Translations under genes and position numbers: made by a program
In this document: positions 1 through 5,767 of the stretch, piece by piece
How the letters are laid out: every line of letters begins with the position of its first letter
Position numbering within the stretch: the first letter of the stretch is position 1
The notes under the pieces: model-generated
Database searches by the model: none
What the model was told of the DNA's origin: nothing
What the model saw: the letters and a program-made list of their open reading frames with translations, nothing else
Origin: a virus
IMG/VR virus record: IMGVR_UViG_3300037337_000202
Span: 1-52,642 of that record
DNA length: 52,642 nucleotides
Reading direction: 5' to 3' (one strand)

Positions 1-54
1 GACGGCCCGCTTAGACGGTGGGAGGCTGCAAGTTCGAATCTTGCTACTCAGACA
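1..54 (+). tRNA. tRNA, 3' part (window edge)
   Basis: The visible part holds an anticodon arm (stem 6-10/18-22, loop 11-17), a 5-nt variable region and a T arm (28-44) with a normal TTCGAAT loop, then an acceptor strand at 45-51. The 5' half lies outside the window. The loop would give AGA at 13-15, but position 37 would be C, so I do not assign an isotype. Confidence 0.6.
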
Positions 55-94
55 GAAAACTTTAAACATCAAAACCAACCAATCTCCCAAAATG

Positions 95-124
95 TTTTAC
101 TTTTATTACTAGATGTGTTATAAT
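95..124 (+). promoter_or_regulatory. Promoter P95 ahead of the tRNA array
   Basis: TTTTAC at 95, TATAAT at 119-124 preceded by GTG. It matches the window-wide promoter consensus. The next sizeable features downstream are tRNAs, so it probably transcribes the array. The only ORF near it is a six-codon one at 149. Confidence 0.85.
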
Positions 125-326
125 AAACACATACCAAATAAGGAATTTATGAAAAGTTCAAATAATTGAAACAATATAATCAGTGAAAACAGCAACGAGA
201 GCTGGACGAACACTCTAAAAATCGTGCAATGGGCGTACAGTAGGAAGGAGACTCCTTTTGTGGAGTTGAATAAATCTGGTCAGGGTTCGACCCTGACATA
301 GAATGATCATTGGAAGATATGATCAG
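125..326 (+). other. Leader of tRNA array, no gene seen
   Basis: This stretch lies between promoter P95 and the first hairpin. It contains a T-arm-like hairpin near 280-298 (GTCAGGG facing CCCTGAC) and a short stem near 225-262, but I cannot fold a complete tRNA. It may hold a decayed tRNA. Confidence 0.3.
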
Positions 327-393
327 TCTATTCTAAAATGTACCAGAACCGACATGGGGTGCAGCACCCGCGGCTTGTACATTTTAGAATAGA
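327..393 (+). ncRNA. Long-hairpin RNA H1
   Basis: Arms 327-343 and 377-393 are perfect 17-bp complements. The enclosed loop carries a second hairpin (GGGTGC/GCACCC, 357-369). It ends 4 nt before tRNA-Tyr. There is no U tract, so it is not a standard terminator. It may be a processing signal or a stable small RNA. Confidence 0.6.
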
Positions 394-397
394 ATTT

Positions 398-487
398 GGT
401 TCCCATCCCCGCTAGCAGTCTGTAAAACTGCCGTCTAAAAATAAGTGGGTGGTTGGACAAGAGGATCGTAACCTCGGGGGACCACCA
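398..487 (+). tRNA. tRNA-Tyr(GTA), D arm missing from usual place
   Basis: Acceptor GGTTCCC (398-404) pairs with 477-483, followed by A and an encoded CCA. The anticodon arm is at 415-431 with GTA at 422-424. Only ten nt separate acceptor and anticodon stems, too few for a D arm. A long region (432-460) after the anticodon stem contains GGGTGG, which could pair with the CCCC at 407-410. The T loop is ATCGTAA, with A and T at positions 54 and 58. Confidence 0.75.
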
Positions 488-493
488 AATTAT

Positions 494-568
494 ATCGCGT
501 TCGACTTCGGGTGAGGTCAGCAGCCTTTCACGCTGCGTAGACGGGTTCGAGCCCCGTACGCGATGCCA
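494..568 (+). tRNA. tRNA-Glu(TTC)
   Basis: Seven-bp acceptor (ATCGCGT/ACGCGAT), discriminator G and encoded CCA. Anticodon stem GCAGC/GCTGC holds TTC at 527-529. D and T loops are conventional (GG in the D loop, TTCGAGC in the T loop). Confidence 0.93.
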
Positions 569-573
569 AATAT

Positions 574-651
574 GCCCTCGTAACCCAATTGGTATGAGGT
601 ACTTCGCTTAGAACGAAGGTCGTGCAGGTTCGAATCCAGCCGAGGGTACCA
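574..651 (+). tRNA. tRNA-Leu(TAG)-like, short variable region
   Basis: Acceptor 574-580 pairs with 641-647, followed by A and CCA. Anticodon TAG at 609-611 would read leucine CUN codons. The variable region is about 5 nt, unlike the long arm of bacterial tRNA-Leu. T loop TTCGAAT and a GG D loop are normal, with one T-stem mismatch. The amino acid is inferred from the anticodon only. Confidence 0.8.
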
Positions 652-740
652 ACTAAAAGACAAAGATCCAGTAAGGATCTTATAACTCAGTAACCTGGTA
701 AAGGCGAACAGTACTTGAATCAACAAGGTCCAAAATTTAT

Positions 741-823
741 GCGATTGTGGTGGAATAAGGTATACACACCAGACTCAAAATCTGACGTCTTCGGGCATAT
801 CGGTTCGATCCCGATCAGTCGCA
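741..823 (+). tRNA. tRNA-Leu(CAA)
   Basis: Acceptor GCGATTG/CAGTCGC, anticodon CAA at 776-778 and a class II variable arm. The T loop is TTCGATC. CCA is not encoded, unlike most tRNAs here. Confidence 0.9.
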
Positions 824-859
824 CATCTCATTCGAAGTTCGAACCTTATAAATAAGTAC

Positions 860-1543
860 ATGGAGAAAACTATGTACTGTATAATTTATAAGATTACAAA
901 CAAAATAAATAGCAAGATATATATCGGGGCACATAAGACTAAAAATCTCGATGACGGATATATGGGCTCAGGAAAGTATCTAAAGAGTTCTATTAAAAAA
1001 CATGGCTTAGATAACTTTTATAAGGAAGTTCTCTTTGTTTTTGAGACTGTAGAATCAATGTATGCTAAAGAAGCAGAACTAGTTAATGAAGAGTTCTTGG
1101 CTGAAGCCAATACATACAATCTAAAGCTTGGTGGTCAAGGAGGTTGGGGATATGCAAACCTAAATTACTCTTATGATACTAGAGTTAGAGCCGCAGATGC
1201 CGCTAATTTAGTCATAGGTGAAAAATACCAGTCCGACCCAATATTCAAAGAAAAAATGAGTAAGATGGCGACTGATCGGAATAATAAAAGAGTTAGAAAT
1301 GGTGAAAAACTATTTGGCGATAAGCGCCATACATTCAAAGGAATCAGTCATTCCTCTATATCAAAAAAAATTATTGGAGAAAAGGCCGCGATAAGCCAAC
1401 TTGGCGCAGGTAATTCCCAATTTGGGACAATGTGGATAACCAATGGTATCCATAGCATGAAAATTAAGAATAATTGTGATATTCCAATTGGATATCATAA
1501 GGGTAGAAAAATGAAAATTTTAGCCGCAGAATCCGATCAGTAG
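860..1543 (+). CDS. GIY-YIG homing endonuclease within tRNA array
   Basis: A 227-residue protein. The N-terminal 95 residues have the GIY-YIG pattern (YKITN, then KIYIGAHKT, and a YMGSGKYL segment), typical of Seg-like and intron-type phage endonucleases. The C-terminal end holds one copy of a WITNG...IPIGYHKGR module that recurs in the two antisense endonucleases of this window. A start at the second Met (MYC) is equally possible. It sits between tRNA-Leu and tRNA-Pro. Its last codons (1524-1539) match the 5' part of tRNA-Asn at 1649-1664 in 15 of 16 bases, which looks like an insertion scar. Activity and target are not visible. Confidence 0.85.
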   Translation: MEKTMYCIIYKITNKINSKIYIGAHKTKNLDDGYMGSGKYLKSSIKKHGLDNFYKEVLFVFETVESMYAKEAELVNEEFLAEANTYNLKLGGQGGWGYANLNYSYDTRVRAADAANLVIGEKYQSDPIFKEKMSKMATDRNNKRVRNGEKLFGDKRHTFKGISHSSISKKIIGEKAAISQLGAGNSQFGTMWITNGIHSMKIKNNCDIPIGYHKGRKMKILAAESDQ

Positions 1544-1556
1544 AAACTGATTTAAT

Positions 1557-1630
1557 CAGAGTATGGGATAAAAGTAGTCCTCTAGTTTTGGAAACTAGAA
1601 GCCCAGGGGCGGTACCTGGTACTCTGACCA
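1557..1630 (+). tRNA. tRNA-Pro(TGG), non-canonical elbow
   Basis: Acceptor CAGAGTA/TACTCTG, A and encoded CCA. Anticodon TGG at 1589-1591 in a perfect CTAGT/ACTAG stem. The T loop is GGCGGTA rather than TTCRANT. The D loop (TAAAAGTAG) has AG where GG is expected. Confidence 0.88.
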
Positions 1631-1645
1631 ATTTAAGAATGTTTT

Positions 1646-1725
1646 GCTCCGCAGAATCCGAGCATGGCGCATGGACGTGACTGTTAATCACTGACTAGTC
1701 TGGTTCGATCCCAGAGTGCGGAGCA
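1646..1725 (+). tRNA. tRNA-Asn(GTT)
   Basis: Acceptor GCTCCGC/GCGGAGC, anticodon GTT at 1683-1685. D loop with GG and T loop TTCGATC are canonical. CCA is not encoded. The 5' part is duplicated at the end of the upstream endonuclease gene. Confidence 0.92.
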
Positions 1726-1753
1726 AAACATTCTAAACCTAGAGAACTTAGGT

Positions 1754-1824
1754 GTGACGTTATCATAAAAGTAATGACCTGGACTGTGAATCCGGTTAAA
1801 CGGGAGCGTTACCCGTACGTCACC
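1754..1824 (+). tRNA. tRNA-His(GTG), non-canonical elbow
   Basis: Acceptor GTGACGT/ACGTCAC, anticodon GTG at 1786-1788. The T loop is AGCGTTA, with A and T at 54 and 58. The D loop (AAAAGTA) has AG. The base before the acceptor is T, so the usual G-1 is not encoded, although C73 is present. Confidence 0.85.
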
Positions 1825-1848
1825 CCTAAGTTTTTTATCAATTACAAC

Positions 1849-1916
1849 ATGACCTGAAATGTTTTCGGACTGACTCTAGTGAGTTGGAGTAGGTGGTTCG
1901 ATTCCACCCAGGTGTA
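1849..1916 (+). tRNA. tRNA-like gene, isotype unclear
   Basis: A good T arm (GGTGG, TTCGATT, CCACC) is followed by CAGGTGT, which pairs with only five acceptor bases. The central arm folds best as GACTC/GAGTT around a four-base TAGT loop, so no normal seven-base anticodon loop can be drawn. It is either decayed or unusual. Confidence 0.4.
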
Positions 1917-1923
1917 CTTTTTT

Positions 1924-1998
1924 GCCTTGTAAGTGTTGGTGATTACATTTCTGACTTCCACTCAGACGTATCCGGTTTGATTCCGGAACAAGGCTCCA
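1924..1998 (+). tRNA. tRNA-Gly(TCC)
   Basis: Acceptor GCCTTGT/ACAAGGC, discriminator T and encoded CCA. Antic odon TCC at 1957-1959. The T loop is TTTGATT, with T at position 56. The D loop TGGTGATT contains both GG and GA. Confidence 0.9.
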
Positions 1999-2017
1999 TT
2001 TATACATTATCAACTTC

Positions 2018-2099
2018 GCCGGATTCGCCTATTGAGATGGCAACTGTTTTGTAAGCAGTCGAGAAATCAGAGGGTGTTTGATTCACCCATCCGGCACCA
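2018..2099 (+). tRNA. tRNA-Thr(TGT)
   Basis: Acceptor GCCGGAT/ATCCGGC, A and CCA. Anticodon TGT at 2050-2052. The T loop TTTGATT has T56. The D loop TATTGAGAT has GA rather than GG. The variable region is about 12 nt, long for threonine. Confidence 0.88.
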
Positions 2100-2104
2100 T
2101 TTTT

Positions 2105-2179
2105 AATCCGTTGGCCGAGAAGTTAAGGCATTGGTCTGCAAAACCAATTAGATCGGGGCGGTTCCGATACGGATTTCCA
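2105..2179 (+). tRNA. tRNA-Cys(GCA), non-canonical elbow
   Basis: Acceptor AATCCGT/ACGGATT, T and CCA. Anticodon GCA at 2138-2140 in a perfect stem. T loop GGCGGTT and D loop GAGAAGTTAA (AG in place of GG). Confidence 0.88.
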
Positions 2180-2186
2180 TTAATAA

Positions 2187-2266
2187 GCGAATAGGGACTG
2201 CATGGTGTGGTCGCTTGCCTGTCACGCAAGATATTCAGAGGGGATCGTTACCCCTTATTCGCGCCA
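2187..2266 (+). tRNA. tRNA-Asp(GTC), swapped 54/58
   Basis: Acceptor GCGAATA/TATTCGC, G and CCA. Anticodon GTC at 2221-2223. T loop ATCGTTA has A54 and T58 but keeps T55 and C56. The D loop keeps GG. Confidence 0.9.
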
Positions 2267-2270
2267 ATTT

Positions 2271-2346
2271 GCCGCTTCAGCTAATCAGGTGAAAGCGTCG
2301 GTCTGAAGAACCGAAGAGACTGGTTCGATACCAGTAGGCGGCACCA
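2271..2346 (+). tRNA. tRNA-Phe(GAA)
   Basis: Acceptor GCCGCTT/AGGCGGC, A and CCA. Anticodon GAA at 2305-2307. Canonical D loop with GG and T loop TTCGATA. Confidence 0.93.
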
Positions 2347-2349
2347 ACT

Positions 2350-2407
2350 TTTTATAGATATTCTACATGGCGCCATGGCCAGAATGTTAACATGGTTATC
2401 TATAAAA
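2350..2407 (+). ncRNA. Long-hairpin element H2 between tRNAs
   Basis: Arms 2350-2360 and 2397-2407 are perfect 11-bp complements. The loop holds the palindrome CATGGCGCCATG. It lies between tRNA-Phe and tRNA-Ile and has the same outer-stem plus inner-hairpin plan as H1. Confidence 0.5.
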
Positions 2408-2416
2408 TTCATTTAT

Positions 2417-2491
2417 GCCTGGTAGTCCGAATAGTGAGGGAGCGTTTTGATAAAGCGTTTGAAGTAGGAGCATAACCTACACCAGGTACCA
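2417..2491 (+). tRNA. tRNA-Ile(GAT), non-canonical elbow
   Basis: Acceptor GCCTGGT/ACCAGGT, A and CCA. Anticodon GAT at 2449-2451. T loop AGCATAA has A54, G55 and T58. D loop GAATAGTGA has AG. Confidence 0.87.
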
Positions 2492-2497
2492 ATTTTT

Positions 2498-2571
2498 GGG
2501 ATTGTAACTTAAAGGTAAAGTAACGGACTTTTAATCCGTAGAAGAAGGGTCAGTACCTTCCAGTCCCACCA
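2498..2571 (+). tRNA. tRNA-Lys(TTT), G54/G58
   Basis: Acceptor GGGATTG/CAGTCCC, A and CCA. Anticodon TTT at 2530-2532. T loop GTCAGTA has G at 54 and 58 but keeps T55 and C56. D loop AAAGGTA keeps GG. Confidence 0.9.
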
Positions 2572-2578
2572 AAAACAT

Positions 2579-2655
2579 GTCGTATGTAGCTCAGCGGCCA
2601 AGAGCAGCCCAAGTGTGGGAAGGTCCCCAGGTTCGAATCCTGGCATACGACTCCA
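2579..2655 (+). tRNA. tRNA-like gene, anticodon arm abnormal
   Basis: Acceptor GTCGTAT/ATACGAC, D arm GCTC/GAGC, T arm CCAGG/CCTGG with TTCGAAT, and CCA are all textbook. The middle is 2 nt short and folds as CCCA/TGGG around AGTG, so no U33-type seven-base loop is available. The isotype cannot be assigned. Confidence 0.6.
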
Positions 2656-2662
2656 AATTTAT

Positions 2663-2737
2663 ACATCACGATTGTGAAAGCAGCATGTAGGATTCCAAAT
2701 CCTTACGGACGGGGAGCGTTACCTCGGTGGTGTGCCA
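2663..2737 (+). tRNA. tRNA-Trp(CCA), non-canonical elbow
   Basis: Acceptor ACATCAC/GTGGTGT, G and encoded CCA. Anticodon CCA at 2695-2697. T loop AGCGTTA has A54, G55 and T58. D loop AAAGCAG has AG. Confidence 0.85.
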
Positions 2738-2749
2738 TATATAGATTAT

Positions 2750-2824
2750 TGCGGGAAAATCGATTGGAGCAGATACTACTCTTTGAAAGTAGGTGATTGG
2801 GTTCGATTCCCAAGCCCGCTGCCA
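2750..2824 (+). tRNA. tRNA-Gln(TTG)
   Basis: Anticodon TTG at 2783-2785 in CTACT/AGTAG. Canonical T loop TTCGATT and GG D loop. The acceptor has five strong pairs with mismatches at the ends. CCA is encoded. Confidence 0.88.
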
Positions 2825-2843
2825 TCCTTAACTTAGAACAAAT

Positions 2844-2999
2844 ATGATTGAAGTACTTACAAAATTTAACCCATACGCTTTTATTAATCCTACTACTGAA
2901 GAGGAATATTACAATTTGGTGAATGAAGCCATTCGAATGATCGATGAACTAAATACCGACTTAGATGAGACAACTAACTATCTCGATTCTGGCTTATAA
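2844..2999 (+). CDS. Small hypothetical protein
   Basis: 51 residues, acidic, with no recognised domain. It follows the last tRNA of the first array by 19 nt. Its stop overlaps the start of the next gene (TAATG), so the two are probably translationally coupled. The function is unknown. Confidence 0.6.
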   Translation: MIEVLTKFNPYAFINPTTEEEYYNLVNEAIRMIDELNTDLDETTNYLDSGL

Positions 3000-3580
3000 T
3001 GATGCTTGATAACACTATTAAATCGCAACTAAAAACGTATCTAAAATTGCTTCGCCAACCAATTAAGCTGGTTGCATCCTCAAATGCGACCGTAGAAATG
3101 CTTGAGTTTCTAGACGATATTGCCAGCTTGTCTAATAAGATTACAGTTGAGAATTATTCCCAGGATAAAAGCCTGGCGTCATTTACGATCCAATCAGAGG
3201 CTGTAACATCGGGTGTTCGCTTTGCGGCACTTCCAGTAGGCCAACTTTTAACACCAATGATTTTGGCCATGCTTTGGACTGGTGGCCACCCGCCGGTATA
3301 TTCTGAAAAACTTATTCAGAATATTAAAGACATTAACCTAGACCACGACTTCGATATCTATGTCAGTCAATCCTGCCCAAATGGCCCAAGTGTAATCGAA
3401 GCGCTAGCCTTAATGTGTGTTTTAAATCCCAAGATTACAGTAACTGTAATCGATGGTGCATTATTCACAGAAGATATCGAATTCTTAGGTATCGAAGTTG
3501 TGCCTACAATCCATCATAACAACGACTTTTTTACCCAGGGGCGTATGACTCTAGAAGAAATTTTAGCCAAATTGAACTGA
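2999..3580 (+). CDS. Stand-alone AhpF N-terminal domain protein
   Basis: 193 residues that align along their length with the N-terminal, double-thioredoxin-fold domain of alkyl hydroperoxide reductase subunit F: the opening MLDNTIKSQLKTYL, TGGHPP near 95, the redox-site region near 126, and the closing QGRMTLEEILAKL. In AhpF this domain passes electrons from the flavin domain to AhpC through a CxxC disulfide. Here the flavin part is absent and the motif is CPNG (Cys126, Gly129), so only one redox cysteine remains. A monothiol exchange or glutathionylation role is possible but is inference. It is coupled to the small gene upstream. Confidence 0.85.
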   Translation: MMLDNTIKSQLKTYLKLLRQPIKLVASSNATVEMLEFLDDIASLSNKITVENYSQDKSLASFTIQSEAVTSGVRFAALPVGQLLTPMILAMLWTGGHPPVYSEKLIQNIKDINLDHDFDIYVSQSCPNGPSVIEALALMCVLNPKITVTVIDGALFTEDIEFLGIEVVPTIHHNNDFFTQGRMTLEEILAKLN

Positions 3581-3604
3581 TTGTTGCTTTGGGTAGCGAC
3601 CTGC

Positions 3605-3703
3605 ATTAACTGGTTTTCACCGTTGAGAGTCCTCACAAATGAATTGTAAATAATAAATGAATGATACGGCTCTAGATGAACTTGAATTTCAAGTTCATCT
3701 AGA
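3605..3703 (+). ncRNA. RNA element with 33-nt perfect palindrome (H3)
   Basis: 3671-3686 and 3688-3703 form a 16-bp perfect stem with a one-base centre. Upstream, 3624-3655 is a near copy of the 3' arm of the hairpin ending at 4727, continuing past it. The unit lies between AhpF-like and the next small gene. No ORF fits it. Confidence 0.5.
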
Positions 3704-3770
3704 AATAGGTGATAGTTCGAGTCTACTACTTTCCTCACTTTAAATAAAAATCTAGGCTTAATTTTTAACT

Positions 3771-3950
3771 ATGACCAAATTTAAAGTTTATAATAAGTTG
3801 CATCTTACGGATCAACAATTAGCAAGCGCTTGTTTAACATTTAATCACAGCTTTGGACTCAGGACTGAGGAGCAGCAAAAATCTTTGCCCGCCATGGCGC
3901 GAAGCTGGGAAGATGCCTTCCACAAAGAGCTTGAGAACCCAAGAGACTAA
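3771..3950 (+). CDS. Small hypothetical protein
   Basis: 59 residues with no recognised domain. The ATG at 3771 is the first in a clean frame that ends just before promoter P3952, the usual gene-promoter spacing in this window. No strong Shine-Dalgarno sequence is visible. Confidence 0.6.
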   Translation: MTKFKVYNKLHLTDQQLASACLTFNHSFGLRTEEQQKSLPAMARSWEDAFHKELENPRD

Positions 3951-3951
3951 G

Positions 3952-3981
3952 TTTTACTTTTATTCTGGTCTGTGGTATAAT
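3952..3981 (+). promoter_or_regulatory. Promoter P3952 for hairpin RNA
   Basis: TTTTAC at 3952 and TATAAT at 3976-3981. No ORF follows before the next promoter at 4109. It therefore appears dedicated to the hairpin RNA at 4022-4091. Confidence 0.85.
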
Positions 3982-4016
3982 ATATACATACCAAGAGGAT
4001 TAGAACAGTACCCCAG

Positions 4017-4095
4017 GATTCATTAGATGATACACAGAGACATAGCTCCAGTAAAACGGAGAAGCATGGTGGTTATCGTGTATCATCTAATAAAT
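4017..4095 (+). ncRNA. Promoter-driven long-hairpin RNA H4
   Basis: Arms 4022-4035 and 4078-4091 are perfect 14-bp complements and extend about four more pairs beyond a mismatch. The loop (4036-4077) contains CTCC/GGAG and is nearly repeated at 4500-4546. It lies 40 nt downstream of its own promoter with no ORF. I know no matching RNA family. Confidence 0.65.
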
Positions 4096-4108
4096 CTTGA
4101 AAGCTAAG

Positions 4109-4138
4109 TTTTACTTTTATTCTGGTCTGTGTTATAAT
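4109..4138 (+). promoter_or_regulatory. Promoter P4109 (leaderless type)
   Basis: TTTTAC at 4109, TATAAT at 4133-4138. The ATG of the next gene begins 5 nt after the -10, so the transcript should start at or next to the AUG. Confidence 0.88.
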
Positions 4139-4143
4139 AACTT

Positions 4144-4353
4144 ATGAATACAAAAAACCTCACCCAAGAACAGCGTAAAATTATTTCAACCATGGAACAC
4201 GCAATGTTCAAAATGTCTTCGGCTATCGAATCTCTTGATGAACTCTCCAAAATGGGTGCTCTGAGCTCCCATATGTTCTCGACCAAGAAAATGCTCGAAG
4301 ATGCCGTCGAACAGCTTGAGTTCGACCAGCGTGAAATTTGGAATCAAGTCTGA
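4144..4353 (+). CDS. Small hypothetical protein, leaderless mRNA
   Basis: 69 residues, mostly helical in composition, with an acidic C-terminal half. No family is recognised. The start is fixed by its position 5 nt after the TATAAT of P4109, which leaves no room for a Shine-Dalgarno sequence. Promoter P4354 begins at its stop codon. Confidence 0.72.
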   Translation: MNTKNLTQEQRKIISTMEHAMFKMSSAIESLDELSKMGALSSHMFSTKKMLEDAVEQLEFDQREIWNQV

Positions 4354-4383
4354 TTTTACTTTTATTGTTGGATATGTTATAAT
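4354..4383 (+). promoter_or_regulatory. Promoter P4354 for hairpin RNAs
   Basis: TTTTAC at 4354, TATAAT at 4378-4383, followed by the ACACATACCAA leader. There is no ORF downstream until well past the hairpin RNAs, so it probably transcribes H5, H6 and the following tRNAs. Confidence 0.85.
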
Positions 4384-4418
4384 AAACACATACCAAGGGG
4401 ATTGAAACAGAATTCGTT

Positions 4419-4560
4419 ATTTTTAAGAAGATTCGATCAGCAACCGTTTCGCACTGCTTTCGGTCAATGTTTTAGTGAATTTTCTTAAAAATGGTATATA
4501 GAGACATAGCTCCCGTAAGACGGAGAAGCATGGTGGTTATCATGTATCATCTTATGAATC
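4419..4560 (+). ncRNA. Long-hairpin RNA H5 plus copy of H4 core
   Basis: Arms 4419-4434 and 4477-4492 pair over 16 bp with one G-U. Directly after, 4500-4551 repeats the loop and 3' side of H4 (AGAGACATAGCTCC, then ACGGAGAAGCATGGTGG) but lacks the long 5' arm. No ORF is present. Confidence 0.6.
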
Positions 4561-4594
4561 CCGACAATATGCTCTACAAAGGCACACGATAGGG

Positions 4595-4727
4595 AATTCA
4601 TTTGCGAGGATTCTCAGACGCCAAGGGACCACACCTAAACGTGTTATCCTGCGGCGCTTTGGGGAGGGGAACAGTCAATGCGGTCCCCACCGTCTGGCTT
4701 ATATTTGAGAATCCTCACAAATGAATT
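4595..4727 (+). ncRNA. Long rod-like RNA H6
   Basis: Arms 4595-4616 and 4706-4727 pair over 22 bp with one mismatch. Nested inside are CAGACG/CGTCTG and GGGACC/GGTCCC. This makes a rod of three stacked stems about 130 nt long, ending 13 nt before tRNA-Ser. Part of its 3' arm recurs at 3624-3655. Confidence 0.65.
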
Positions 4728-4740
4728 GTAAATAATATAT

Positions 4741-4834
4741 GGAGGCGCAACCCAACTGGCGATGGGACTGCACTTGAAATGCAACGAGCTGCTAATACCA
4801 GCCTTGGGAGTTCGACTCTACCCCGCCTCCGCCA
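4741..4834 (+). tRNA. tRNA-Ser(TGA)
   Basis: Acceptor GGAGGCG/CGCCTCC, G and CCA. Anticodon TGA at 4775-4777 and a class II variable arm. D loop with GG and T loop TTCGACT, with one T-stem mismatch. Confidence 0.92.
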
Positions 4835-4840
4835 AAATTC

Positions 4841-4926
4841 GGACAAACTGAGAGATTGCCTGTTGCTGGCATGAGAGCACCATAGCATGGCGCAAAATGA
4901 AGGTTTAATTCCTTCATTGTCCACCA
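4841..4926 (+). tRNA. tRNA-like gene, possibly Ala(AGC)
   Basis: GGACAA pairs with TTGTCC before A and CCA. The T arm is GAAGG/CCTTC with loop TTTAATT. A D-like arm GCT/AGC and a possible anticodon loop ATAGCAT (AGC) can be drawn, but about 15 extra bases separate acceptor and D arm. The isotype is tentative. Confidence 0.5.
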
Positions 4927-5222
4927 AAATTAAGGCAATAAGACGCGAACGGCAAGACCGTCGTATGAGCCCTAAGATATAGAACATGACAGAAGGTGCT
5001 TGGCTGAGAAGTTAGACCAAAATTAGTTTCCAAAGCCTGTATCCAGGTCCCGCAACATGGGAAACGTTGCTCTGCGACTCCGGCAATCTGTAAGGGGAGG
5101 GTGCAGTTTCAGCCTGAAGTGAACTCGCAGGATAACCAACCTGCTCATAAAAAAAGGATATGCTGATGGGTAAGCCATAAGTCGTTCGTGTATGGAAAGC
5201 AAGGGCGCAGTAATTTAAAAAG
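4927..5222 (+). other. Non-coding stretch, no gene assigned
   Basis: This stretch holds several short stems, for example ACGG/CCGT near 4950 and GCAAC/GTTGC near 5052-5070, but no convincing ORF or complete tRNA. It lies in the transcript from P4354 and may contain further structured or decayed RNAs. Confidence 0.3.
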
Positions 5223-5224
5223 TT

Positions 5225-5340
5225 TTTGTCTGGTAGCAGTCGCTGGCCAGCCCTGAGATATACGGATCGTCTATCGGTATATCTAACATAGGGTCAGTTC
5301 TCCCAAGAATAAGATGACGTGAGGGGAGAATCCAGACAAA
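5225..5340 (+). ncRNA. Structured RNA H7
   Basis: Outer arms 5225-5233 and 5332-5340 are 9-bp complements. Inside are AGATATAC/GTATATCT (5256-5263/5277-5284) and TTCTCCC/GGGGAGAA. Nested stems without an ORF suggest a stable RNA. The 170 nt after it show no gene before the next tRNA. Confidence 0.5.
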
Positions 5341-5510
5341 TTTATTATGGACAATGACCGGAAATACAATCTGTGCGGCCCGAGTGCGCAATTTATTGCT
5401 GGACAGCATAGGCTTAGAGGTTCTATACCATGAGTATAGAGGTTGACATGGGTATACACTCGACTTCGTTTTATTTGTGATAGAAGATGATAGTACACCC
5501 CACCAAATTT

Positions 5511-5584
5511 GCTCTTATAGTTCAATGATAGAATGCCGCTGTGGTATGGCGGATATCAAGGTTTGATTCCTTGTGGGAGCACCA
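5511..5584 (+). tRNA. tRNA-Thr(GGT)
   Basis: Acceptor GCTCTTA/TGGGAGC, A and CCA. Anticodon GGT at 5543-5545. T loop TTTGATT has T56. D loop AATGATA has GA rather than GG. Confidence 0.9.
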
Positions 5585-5589
5585 TTTTT

Positions 5590-5663
5590 GCGCCTTTACG
5601 ACAACTGGAATAGTCTCATAGTCTTCGAAACTGTGAATGTGGGTTCAAATCCCATGGGGCGCA
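5590..5663 (+). tRNA. tRNA-Arg(TCG)
   Basis: Acceptor GCGCCTT/GGGGCGC, anticodon TCG at 5625-5627, canonical GG D loop and TTCAAAT T loop. CCA is not encoded. Confidence 0.9.
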
Positions 5664-5672
5664 TCATAATAT

Positions 5673-5751
5673 CCGTCGATATGCCGCTTGCCTTCTAAGC
5701 AAGAGAAAGCTAACTGGATTCATGCAGGTTCGACTCCTGCTCGACGGGCCA
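5673..5751 (+). tRNA. tRNA-Arg(TCT) copy 1, no normal D arm
   Basis: Acceptor CCGTCGA/TCGACGG, G and CCA. Anticodon arm CTTGC/GCAAG with TCT at 5694-5696. T arm GCAGG/CCTGC with loop TTCGACT. Only 7 nt separate acceptor and anticodon stems, while 20 nt containing AACTGGATT follow the anticodon stem. The core is shared with the copy at 7722, whose acceptor stem differs but still pairs. Confidence 0.85.
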
Positions 5752-5767
5752 CGCCATTTTTATTTTT

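Noticed and set aside
1871-1887. Amber suppressor tRNA with CUA anticodon at 1849-1916
   Set aside because: CTA occurs in the central arm, but no seven-base loop with that anticodon can form in the stem, and the acceptor is weak.
4981-5150. tmRNA
   Set aside because: Some tRNA-like stems are present, but no tag-reading frame, no alanine acceptor with G-U pair and no pseudoknot pattern could be identified.
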